DNA from: Spirodela intermedia
Taxonomy: Eukaryota > Streptophyta > Magnoliopsida > Alismatales > Araceae
Reading direction: 5' to 3'
Assembly: GCA_902729315.2 (NCBI GenBank)
Contig: LR746277.1
Coordinates: forward strand, 2,609,001 to 2,673,000
DNA length: 64,000 bases
Part shown: positions 48,414 to 57,698 of the stretch, piece by piece
Numbering within the stretch: position 1 is the stretch's first letter
Layout: every line of letters begins with the position of its first letter
Notes under the pieces: generated by a model
Databases searched by the model: none
What the model saw: the letters and a program-made list of their open reading frames with translations, nothing else
What the model was told of the DNA's origin: nothing
Translations under genes and position numbers: made by a program

Positions 48414-50256
48414 ATGAAGTACATGAAGCTGGGGTCTAAGCCGGACACCTTCTACACCGAAGACGGCACCAGGTATAGCATGGATTATCTCCCTCTCTTT
48501 CTCTCTCTAAGATCTGAGCTTGGGCAGGTCCGTCGATTATTGTAGAGCTTGACGATCATGCAGGTCCCTGTTATCCGATGTGCCCAGCGATCTTCTCGTC
48601 CAGGTCAACGACACCAGATACCGACTGCACAAGGTGAACTCCTCCGGCCATCTATCTCTTTCTAGAGCAGCAACGTCTTATCCTGATTTGGATGTTGTTC
48701 TTGTTCTTCGGTGTTGCAGTTTCCACTTCTGCTCAAGTGCGGGCTCCTCCAGAGCCTCTGCGCCGACTCGGCGGAGGCGGCGCTGGCAGACCCACCGGGA
48801 GGAGAGGAGGGGTTCGAGCTCTGCGTCAAGTTCGCCTACGGCATCGCCATCAACCTGAGCGCCCACAACCTCGTCGCCGCCGTCTGCTCGGCGAGGTTCT
48901 TGAAGATGACGGAGGCCGTCGCCAGGGGGAACCTGGTCATGAAGCTCGAAGCCTTCTTCGATTCCTGCGTCCTCCGCGGCTGGAAGGACTGCATCGTCAC
49001 CCTCAACACGGCCAGGAAGTTCGCCGTTTGGTCGGAGAGCCTCGGCATCGTCCACCGCTGCATCGAGTCCCTCGTCCACAAGATCCTCACTCACCCCTCC
49101 AAGGTCATCCCCTAGAGAGAGACAGAGAAGAGAGAGAGAGAGAGCCGTAGATCTAACTCTTCTTCTTCTTGCTTGATTGCTTGCTAGGTTTCGTGGTCCT
49201 ACACTTACACCAGGCCAGGGTTCTCCGGGAGGGAGAGTAGAACAGTTCCGAGGGACTGGTGGACGGAGGACATCTCAGAGCTCGACTTCGAGCACTTCCG
49301 GACAATCATCTCCGCCATCCGCTCCACCAAGGAGATCCCCCCTTCGCTGGTCGGGGAAGCTCTCCACGTCTACGCCTGCAAGCACCTCCTCCTCCCCGAT
49401 CCTGCAGCAACCTCCTCCTCCGAAGAGTCCCCGTCGCTCGCCGGGCGGCGCCGCCTGCTCGAGTCCCTCGTCGGCATGATACCCGCAGATCACGGCTCCG
49501 TCTCGGGGAGGTTCCTCCTCCGGCTGCTCCGGGCTGCGGCGCTGCTCGGGGCCTCGTCGTCGACGACGGCGGAGCTCGTGAGCAGATCCGGCCGGCAGCT
49601 CCACGAGGCGGCGCCGCCGGACCTGCTCTTCCCCTCCCCCTCCGACCCCAAGTCCTACAACCTCGACCTGGTGGAGCTCCTCCTCGAGAACTTCCTGCGG
49701 CAGCTCCGCTACTCCGACGGCGGCAGCGCCGCCACCGCCTCCGTGAAGAAGGTGGTGAAAACGATCGATGCCTACCTGCGGATCGTCGCGGCGTCCGCCG
49801 GCACGCCGGCGGCGAAGTTCACCGCCCTCGCCGACGCCCTGCCGGAGATCTCCCGTCCCGAACACGATGATCTGTACTGGGCCGTCGACACCTTCCTCAA
49901 GGTAATAAAAAAAAACTCAAAGCTGCCTCAGAGCCTTAGCTCGTGACGGCCCATTGATGGGAAGATGAACTCGGAACCGCTCGCAGGAACACGCGGAGCT
50001 GAGCAAGGAGGAGAAGAAGAAACTCTGCAGACTGATAGACTGCCGGAACCTCTCCGCCGACGCTCGCTCCCACGCCGTTACCAACGACCGCCTGCCGCTG
50101 AGGACGATCGTGCAGGTTCTCTTCGCAGAGCAGGAGAAGGCGGCGGGCGGCGGCGGCGGCGGCGGCGCCGGGAGTAGCCATGGCAGCCCGCGCTCCGCCA
50201 CCGCCGAGGACGGCTACTCGCAAGGCGGAGGCCAGTGGCAGAGGAAGAAGGCGTAG
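48414..50256 (+). CDS. BTB/POZ domain NPH3-family protein, 5 exons
   Basis: Exons 48414-48472, 48564-48633, 48720-49103, 49188-49901 and 49987-50256 join in frame to 498 residues. The start is the family-typical [22 protein letters not shown] domain follows (about 30-130), with [32 protein letters not shown] and [18 protein letters not shown]. Then come [10 protein letters not shown] and the NPH3 domain (about 195-440), with [31 protein letters not shown] and [12 protein letters not shown]. The last exon has [18 protein letters not shown], then a seven-glycine run and a short tail. Family role: substrate adaptors of CUL3 ubiquitin ligases in blue-light and auxin signalling. At about 500 residues it is shorter than many members, with a brief tail. 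Codons are very GC-rich. At5g47800 is the recalled Arabidopsis neighbour of the NIPP1 homologue. Confidence 0.93.
50137..50168 (+). repeat. GGC trinucleotide run in the last NPH3 exon
   Basis: About 30 bases of near-perfect GGC repeat encode Ala-Ala followed by a run of seven glycines just after the conserved QVLFAEQEK motif. It is coding and in frame. Confidence 0.9.
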
Positions 50257-50675
50257 CGGGGGAAGACCAGGAAGCAGGAGACGGTCTAATCTCTCATGAC
50301 CGTCCTTGTTATTTATCGGATTTACTAACGAGTGCCCTCCCCGCCATTGTTCCCCCCGGTAGCTGGATCCAATTACCAATTTGAGAAGGAATTTAACGAG
50401 TAAACCAGAGAAGTCAACGGATCGCGCCCAGTCTAGGAGACGGGTGACCGGTGTCTTCACGGGGCTGCTACACAGTTGGTCAACATCCCTAACCCACACG
50501 TATGAGAAGCCCCACGAGAAATATGGCTAGATTAAGAGGAAAAAGCTTGAACATGACTGAAAAAAGCTTCCATTTTGAGAAAGTAAGACCACCTCGTAAA
50601 TCACATACTTTTCTAAACTACCAAACCAAGGTGGGTGGCCTAAAAGTCAACTAGTAAGAGTATCTGTTCCCCCCT

Positions 50676-50708
<33 letters not shown>

Positions 50709-51222
50709 GTGGGTAAGAGGGCCAAATATTCCTTTCCATCTTAGAAGATGAACGAGCAGAAGGGAGAGCAGCGAGGGTCGGATTAAAGAAAGATTGCTGC
50801 AGAGTAGTAATGAACTCATAAGATCAAACCCAGATCAGTTCTCATTTCTAGTAATATATGAACGAAAACAACTGAATTTCGATTGTTCTCCACTAAAAAA
50901 ACAGGCCCCCCCACCTAAAAACAGGATTACAAGCAGAAGGGAGAATTGCAGATGAATTATACAAACTTTCCTAAGTTTGTGGACAGAAAATATATGACGA
51001 TTATATATGATGATCTTTTGTTAAGCAAGTAAATGGAATCTTTCATCGCATGTGATTTCATAGGGTTTCAAGAAAGAGGAAGAACACATGAAACAGAAGA
51101 GAAGCGATCCAGAGGATTCCCTCCCTCCGCGTGAATTCAGATCTTCGGAGAGATCATCCACGGATAAAATCACCCACATATCAACATCTGGGCAACTTCA
51201 GAAGGCAATCGGATGCGAAATT
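50257..51222. other. Convergent intergenic gap between NPH3 gene and P-class PPR gene
   Basis: About 970 bases between two converging stop codons, AT-rich apart from both ends. It contains an (ATC)n microsatellite at about 50676-50705. Nothing else was recognised. Confidence 0.6.
50676..50705. repeat. (ATC)n microsatellite
   Basis: About ten tandem ATC/CAT units in the gap between converging genes. Confidence 0.95.
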
Positions 51223-53160
51223 TCAGATGGGCACAGGCTCTGGAGTGGGGGTTTCCGTGGAGGATTTGAAGGAGAAGACGAGGCCCAAGACGTCAGCATG
51301 GTTACGAACGTATCCCGGAGTCTTGGAAAGAAGATCGTCCGCCACTTCCTTCCTCCCTGCCTTGAGAACAGCTTCGAGTGTCCGTATGAACACCGAAATG
51401 GAAGGGAAGTTCTTCACTGTCATGGCCTTTAGAAACACCATGGCATCTTCCCCGCTCCCAAACCTCGAGATGTACCCGAAGAAAGGGTCTGTAAAAGGAG
51501 GGTACCCGTGGGTCTTCATCAATCCCAGAAGACTGGAAGCCTCTTTGAGCTTGCCCTCGCTGAGTAGCCTCTCAATCAATAACTTATATGTGGTCTGCCA
51601 TGGCTGCAGCTGGTTCTTGTCAGCCATGGCGGCGAGAGCTCTGTAAGCATCTACAGCCTTGTTCTTTCGAAGGTATGCAGTCACCAGCGCCTCGAAAGCA
51701 CACCCAGCTCTCTCGCAACCATTTCTTTCGACGATTTGTTGGAAACAAGAGAGAGCTTTCTCTGTTGAGCCGCCCAAAGAGTAGCTCTGAATTAGAAATG
51801 CCCATGTCTTTGGACTAAACTTGCATCCTGATCTTTCCATTTCCAGCACGAACTTTGTGGCTTCATCTGGCCTTCTAGCAGTACACAATCCAATGGCAAC
51901 CCAATCGTTCGCTGTGCTACTAGCAGAAAACCCACCTTCTTCCATGGCCTTTACCAGGTTACCGCAGTCTCCCAGCCTACCGGCGCTGGCCAGCGATTTG
52001 AGTACCCCACTAAAGATTGAATCTTTCACAGGATATCCTGCCTCTTTGAAAACCCTCACTGTTCTTGAAACCAGGGCTAGTTCCAGCTCCCTGCTCACAA
52101 CAACCTTCCTTAAGAGGTACATGAAGTCGCCGGGTGAAGGTTTCTCTTCACCAGCCATGGCAAATTCATATAAATCCACTGCTTCCTTTGTCATTCTTCT
52201 CGTGAGAAATTGTTTGGAGACTTTCGAGTAAGTCTCATAATCCAATTCATGTCCACAGTCCCTCATTTCCTTCAGCACTGCCCAGAAGTCCTCTAAGCAG
52301 TCTTCTCTGCCCAAAACCCTAGCCATGGCATTGTAAGTCCTACGCTCTGCTCTGAAAGATGAATTATCAACAACCCATCGGAAGAACAAGAGCGCTTTTG
52401 CTGGATGACTTGATAGCTTGTCTAAGACAACGGCAACCAAATCGGGCGATAAGTTAGCATCCAAAGCTTTCAGTTCCTTCCAAACTTCGTTCCCCAATTC
52501 ATCTCCTTCCCTCAGGATCTTGCATACCCTCGATGACATCCGTGGGATGTAATTTTCTGGGGAGTTCGACTCATACATTTCCTTCAGCAGGCCAAGATCC
52601 TTATCCATTCCCTTCTCATCGAAACCCTTGGAAGCCTTCAAGAACGCATTCTTAGATAGACCGTACCCTTTTTTCTTCATCATGTCGAGCATCTCCCAGA
52701 ACTCCGTCGTTTTGCCCTCCGCGCCCAGGATTCCGAGCATCAGATTGTACGACTTGGAGCTCAGGAGCTTGCTTTCCATCTCCGCAACCCAGTTAAAGAG
52801 ACGCCGGGCGACATTAGGACTCCCATCAAGATTCCGGAGCACAGAGTTCAAGTAGCCGTGGTCCATCCTGATCCCGGCAGACTCCAACTGCGCCTTAACA
52901 TCCTCGGGAACGCTCCCGCCGGAGAAGATCTCGATCAGTAGAGAATGATCCACACCATTCACGTCGACGGCGGCCGTCTCCGACGAGAAACCACGAGCAA
53001 TCGAACCTCCCGCACCCCCCCGAGCTAGGAAACCGATCAAGAAACTAAGGTTCGAGGGGAAGGGCGGCCGCACCTGGAAAGATGGAAGACGCTCGCGAGC
53101 CAAGCCCGCCGGTGATGAGACGCCTCCCCGATGGAGCAGAACCCTCCACGCGGACCTCAT
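51223..53160 (-). CDS. P-class pentatricopeptide repeat protein, probably mitochondrial, single exon
   Basis: A 645-codon uninterrupted frame starts at a true ATG (53160). The N-terminus (MRSAWRVLLHRGGVSSPAG, then more Arg/Ser and few acids) looks like a mitochondrial targeting peptide. From about residue 135 come repeats of about 35 residues of P type, with cores such as SKSYNLMLGILGAEGKTTEF, RTYNAMARVLGREDCLEDFW, TWAFLIQSYSLGGSTEKALS and TYKLLIERLLSEGKLKEASS. No E, DYW or SMR domain follows. Family role: sequence-specific organellar RNA binding in stability, processing, splicing or translation; the RNA target is not predictable by eye. The gene is intronless, like most plant PPR genes. Its upstream region has TGGGCC (53304-53309) and GGCCCA (53336-53341), common in nuclear genes for mitochondrial proteins. 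Confidence 0.92.
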   Translation of the reverse strand: MRSAWRVLLHRGGVSSPAGLARERLPSFQVRPPFPSNLSFLIGFLARGGAGGSIARGFSSETAAVDVNGVDHSLLIEIFSGGSVPEDVKAQLESAGIRMDHGYLNSVLRNLDGSPNVARRLFNWVAEMESKLLSSKSYNLMLGILGAEGKTTEFWEMLDMMKKKGYGLSKNAFLKASKGFDEKGMDKDLGLLKEMYESNSPENYIPRMSSRVCKILREGDELGNEVWKELKALDANLSPDLVAVVLDKLSSHPAKALLFFRWVVDNSSFRAERRTYNAMARVLGREDCLEDFWAVLKEMRDCGHELDYETYSKVSKQFLTRRMTKEAVDLYEFAMAGEEKPSPGDFMYLLRKVVVSRELELALVSRTVRVFKEAGYPVKDSIFSGVLKSLASAGRLGDCGNLVKAMEEGGFSASSTANDWVAIGLCTARRPDEATKFVLEMERSGCKFSPKTWAFLIQSYSLGGSTEKALSCFQQIVERNGCERAGCAFEALVTAYLRKNKAVDAYRALAAMADKNQLQPWQTTYKLLIERLLSEGKLKEASSLLGLMKTHGYPPFTDPFFGYISRFGSGEDAMVFLKAMTVKNFPSISVFIRTLEAVLKAGRKEVADDLLSKTPGYVRNHADVLGLVFSFKSSTETPTPEPVPI

Positions 53161-53299
53161 TCCTTCCCACCGGCAGACAGCGCCGCCTAGTTCCTTTGGC
53201 GTCGCCGCTGTTTCCGACGCCGGCGAGCCGCCGTAGGCGGGTTTTTGGTGGCGATCGCCTTTTCCTCTGCTAGGGTTTTAGAATATGGCCCCACGGCCC

Positions 53300-53780
53300 T
53301 AAATGGGCCAGGAATTGCTCGGAGCCTAAAAAGTAGGCCCATGAAAAAAGTGGGACCCACTTCCCCACCTCCTAATGTTCCCTTTCAACTATCTTTTAGA
53401 ATTCCTTCCAACTTTAGATGAGGTTTTATCTAAAAAAAGAAAGAAAAAAAAGTAGTTGGCCTTGCGGCTTTGAGCCATTGCGCTCAAAGTCAACCCTCGT
53501 AAATTGGGGAGAGGAGTTGTAAATATCAAAAGCCCGGAGCGCCCCGGGCCGACTTGTTTGGGCCTAAAAACAGGCCCATAAGTAAAAGTGGGACCCACCT
53601 CCACTCATTGTTTTGGTTCTTCTTCTTTCAATTATATTTCATAATTTCTTTCAGAATTATTCTCTAAAATCGAATTTAAACCTCATAGATTAGAAAAACT
53701 TTGTATTTTACCTTCTGGCGTTGATCCATCGCGCTCAAAGTCAACCCTCATCAGTGAGGAGAGAAGGTGCAAATCTGGCC
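53300..53780. repeat. Diverged tandem duplication, ~240 bp, upstream of the PPR gene
   Basis: Copy one (about 53300-53527) and copy two (about 53528-53780) share blocks in the same order: TAGGCCCAT or CAGGCCCAT, then GTGGGACCCAC (at 53350 and 53588), then a T-rich middle, then GCGCTCAAAGTCAACCCTC (at 53480 and 53731), then a GAGGAG block. Spacings are 238 and 251 bp. The site II motif and W-box core are carried in both copies. Confidence 0.8.
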
Positions 53781-53833
53781 CGTTAGAGAACTTTACCTAA
53801 TACATCACCTGGAGCTCCTCATACAATCCGAGG

Positions 53834-53960
53834 AGGTCAACGGTTGACTTATTAGCCACTTTCTTCTCCCTAGAGTAGGTTTCTTCGAAAGTAATCAGTG
53901 CACAAAAGGGCGGTAAATAGGTAATTTTTTAAGAAGAATTTGATTATGAAGAATTGGATG
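53834..53960. repeat. Dispersed repeat, copy A (partner at 55893-56015)
   Basis: This segment shares ordered blocks with one 2 kb away: TTGACTTATTAGCCACTTTCTT versus a CTGACTTACTGGCCACTTTC-like block, then CCCTAGAGT, TTTCTTC, AAAGTRATC, GTGCACAAAAGGG and AAATAGGT. Similarity is roughly 80 percent by eye over about 110 bases. No inverted termini or target duplication were evident. Confidence 0.7.
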
Positions 53961-54162
53961 AAGCAGGTCAATTCAGTTTGTGCTGTCACGTTGACCGCTG
54001 GTTCCACTCAATCTGCTGTTGTTGATCTAAAGGCTGGGACAGAAATGAGGTAGACTCAGGGCAGCAGCAGAATCAGAGCGCCCAACTAACAAAAAATGTA
54101 ATTAATGAGTGAAAAGGGTTGACCCTTTTGCTACTGTTCTACTGTGGAGTGGTTGACTTTGA

Positions 54163-54164
<2 letters not shown>

Positions 54165-54204
<40 letters not shown>
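54165..54204. repeat. (GA)n microsatellite, ~40 bp
   Basis: An uninterrupted AG/GA alternation in the intergenic region between the PPR and CONSTANS-like genes. Confidence 0.95.
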
Positions 54205-54209
<5 letters not shown>

Positions 54210-55140
54210 CATCAAGAGAGAGTGGGAAGGAGGATTGTGGGACTGGGCAGGGCAGGGACAGGGTAGAAGTGGGGAGCATGAGAGCAGCGGAGCAGAGCAG
54301 CCGCCCAGCGGCCAGTCCACCGTGGTTCCATGATTCTGGGAAGTGGGTCAACCCGGCTGAGTCGAGCCCACCGTCGGATTCTCTGAAGATTGCCCAAACT
54401 GGAAAGAATTGATGGAGCTGCTGGCGGCACTGCCTCTGTGCGTCTGCAAGTGCCGGACCAGAATAAGTCAAAGCTCCTCTTCCATTGAGCTGATCCGGTC
54501 TTGAGACCCTGATGAAGATCGGACCATTTGACTTAGGAAGACCAACCGACCGGACCGGACCAAGAGGCAGCAACCTTATGATCGGAACCGACCCTGCATA
54601 CTATGAGCATCAAAGATGGCAAGGAAAAAACAGGAGGTGATCCAGCTCAACCACATCAGAGAGATAAAAGGATTTGACCAGATTGGTCGCAGAGTTGACG
54701 AGCGCCATGCCACATGAATAAGATTCCATGTCAACGTCTTGAACGAATACAACAAATTCTCCAGGAGATGTGCATCAGTGGTATGTTATATACATGTTTT
54801 ACAGGAGAGAAAAGCGGGGAAAGTAGTCCTGTGAGCACCCAAAAAAGGAAACCTGGCCTTGGAGGATGATACTAAAAGAGGAAAAAAACGGAGAATGAAA
54901 TACTTACTGGAGCTCTTCTGTCCCCAAAATTGCTGATCAATAAGTTTCCTCATGGAGGATGGTCTGACTCAGGAAACCTTGGTGAGCCTTCCATTTGACC
55001 CGCCTCAGACGATGAAGACGAGGGGATTGCCGCTGATGTCATCGACCCGACTCATCGGGGGCTCCAATCAGGGCACTGAAGTCAACTCTGTCCCAGTATA
55101 GTAAGGCATTAACTGCCGTATTCAGAACATTCAGAACACT

Positions 55141-57698
55141 TCAGAAGCTTCTTGTCTGACAGAGAGGGTCGTAGTCATATGCTTCGCCGGCCTTGACGAA
55201 CCGGCCTTTCACACGCCTCCTCACATCGGCCCTCGCCTTGCGAGATTCGTACCTAATTTTCTTCTCAAATCTGTTTAACAGGTGGAGAAAAGGGGCAAGA
55301 TTTCATTGATCAAATAATCCAAACGTACCAGTTACAAGAAAAATGAATCAGATTTCATGAAGATCACACCGCATTTCATGAAAGTGGGGACTAATCAAAC
55401 AAGAGAAACTCACTTGCGGGCCTTTTTCTTCTCCTGGTAACGTTTCACGGCAGTCTCCCGGCTGGCAGAGGTGAAGGCTGGGTTTCCAGCGCCAGAATGG
55501 CACCATGGGGGCTCACCCATTAAGAGTGTAGGTGATACCCCGCAGTCTTGGTAGTCGCCGGCACTGCTCTCCCCAGTTAAGCCCGAAAATGAGAGTGATA
55601 GGCTGGAGTGACCATGTCTTGCCAGAAAGCACACCTTTGGGGATCTGCATCTGGGATTTGACTTCACAGAGTCCGTAGATACCACATTGCTGGATGCCGG
55701 CTGGGCTTTGCAGTCCTGGCCAGCCGGAGAAACCTGTAAAGAAATGTAAGATGAGGATTTAAGAGATCTGGAAGGTACTACTCAATGATGGATCAAGAGT
55801 TTTATTTTATGCTTCGTCCAATTAAATGGGAAGTTCACGAGTACACTGACTTACTGGTCCATTTCTTTTCCCTGAAAAGAAGTCAAATCCAATCAAGATC
55901 AAGATGGTTTACCGCTGACTTACTGGCCACTTTCTTTTCCCTAGAGTCAGTTTCTTCAAAAGTGATCGGTGTGCACAAAAGGGTGTTAAATAGGTGGTTT
56001 TGTAAGAATCAAATGAAATTATTGACGGGCATCTAACTGATCTCAGGTGAAATTATAGCGTGAATCGTTCCTACGTATTAAATATATATGTTGCTAGAAA
56101 GTTTTTAATGTGACTAAAACTATTTAAAATGTATATCTATTAAATACCTTATTTCGTATTGAAGAAACCATTTATGCAAGATGATCAAATCACAGAGCAC
56201 TGCTTCATGCTAATATCGAATAAATTGTGATATTCGTTAAACTTATTACGATCATTGAAAGAACTAGAAATCCGGCCAGGAGACGGACCATGAAATAAAT
56301 CCACACCCATATCTCCAAGAAAATAAAATTTAAGGTTTCGTTAGAAAAAAAGGAGACCTTGGCACATTCGATAAAATCTGTGAAGAACACCGTATTAATG
56401 TAAATTGATTCAGATTTTCATGATAATTAAGGTCCTCACAGAAATAAAGACTTTAGAATTAACCAAATGTTCACCTCAGCAGGAAATTCGTCCAGGTGGT
56501 TCTCATTCGCTGAAGATGGGTTCTTCACATCAAACATACTATCTATTTCCGCATCATCAAAAAGCTGCTCAGAATGATTCCGAGATGTGCCAAAGTATTC
56601 GTTGTAGTTGTCAAAGTTCAAGTCAACATCTTCCACACTAAACTCATCATAAAATTCATCATTTTCACACATTCCAAAGCCATCTGTGCCCGTGTTGCAT
56701 AGCTGCATATTCACGAAATTTGACATTCACAATAAGCATGGATCACAAATATATTCCAAGAATCAGGAAATATATTTCAAGTGCAAACTATACGAATCAG
56801 GAGTCATAAACTTCAACGTAAGCTTCAGGATATTACTTTAATCATAGATTCTTAAACAGTCAGCAAGAGAGAATGGACAACATTTCACCATGACATGAGA
56901 GACAGTGATTCCCATTAGGGTTTTAATTCTTTAACAGAAGCCACGAATAATATTCCAGGTATATGGACTTATGGCAGATAAAAAAAAATGTTCTTTTCAA
57001 GCTTATTTTTAAAGGAAACAATCAGTTATCATATATTGATGGATAGCACGCCATAGCACAAGAAGAGTTCTAGCAATAAGTGCAGCACTTAGAAAGGAAT
57101 TTAAAATTATGTAAACTACCTTGGGTGCAGTTGAATCCACTGATCCAGCTGGCTGATTCCCACTGGATGGGAAAGCATCCACTGCAGATGGACCTGACCA
57201 ACTATTGAGTTTATCAACATTTCCAATATCATCCATATTGCTCGCACTTGCTTGTTCTCCGGTGCTGCTGTTTCCAGGAGGGCACATGAACTTACTGACA
57301 CTCTCCTCCTCGATTCTCATCAACCCTAAACCCTGCTCACAGTGTGAGTCCTCAGTGGGAGGGATATCCAGAAGAAAGGACCAGTTCTTGGAAAGTTCTG
57401 AAGCCGAGGGGCAGCCAGAGTAACAGCTGATTGACTGCCTTTTGTGCCCCGAAGTTGGGATAGATCGACCATGCCTGTTCCAGTCGCAATTGTGGCAAAG
57501 TGAGGCCTTTTCATCTATGCACCTAACTATGGCAGGCTGAGAGGAGCATCCATCACACAGAAGTGTGCGGGAATGCCGTTTAGAGAGAGCATTAGCAGAG
57601 TGAACATTGCGATCGCAGGATAAGCATAAACAGGCTGCGTCAGATCTGCAGTACACCATCGGTCTTTGCTCCCCACAGAAATCACATAACTGACCCAT
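55141..57698 (-). CDS. CONSTANS-like protein with two B-boxes and CCT domain (COL9/COL10, BBX7/8 type), 4 exons
   Basis: Exons 57120-57698, 56475-56702, 55414-55733 and 55141-55270 join in frame to 418 residues. The start is the ATG of [17 protein letters not shown]; no other ATG is in frame in the leader. B-box 1 (about 5-47: [24 protein letters not shown]) and B-box 2 (about 48-90: [23 protein letters not shown]) are zinc-binding. They are followed by the group-typical [19 protein letters not shown]. The middle is acidic. The CCT domain (about 361-408: [38 protein letters not shown]) crosses the last intron and gives DNA/NF-Y binding and nuclear import. Family role: photoperiod/flowering and light-signalling transcription regulators. 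At3g07650 (COL9) and At5g48250 (COL10) are recalled relatives. The leader is long and probably has introns. Confidence 0.94.
55893..56015. repeat. Dispersed repeat, copy B, in CONSTANS-like intron 2
   Basis: Partner of the segment at 53834-53960, same orientation, located inside the intron between the second and third coding exons of the CONSTANS-like gene. Shared blocks include GCCACTTTCTT, CCCTAGAGT, GTGCACAAAAGGG and AAATAGGT. Confidence 0.7.

Larger units (their letters stand above)
53161..55140. other. Intergenic, 2 kb: PPR upstream region and CONSTANS-like 3' flank
   Basis: The proximal 600 bases hold site II motifs and a duplicated segment of about 240 bp (53300-53780). A (GA)n tract lies at 54165-54204. 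The whole interval from 53489 to 55085 is unusually rich in TTGAC/GTCAA W-box cores (at least 15 by eye). No gene or transposon protein was recognised. The 3' UTR of the CONSTANS-like gene must lie at the right end. Confidence 0.5.

Noticed and set aside
49259-49870. Overlapping Arg/Pro-rich frames on both strands of the NPH3 exon 4
   Set aside because: They are a by-product of extreme GC3. The frame with NPH3 motifs is the one continuous through both neighbouring splice joins.
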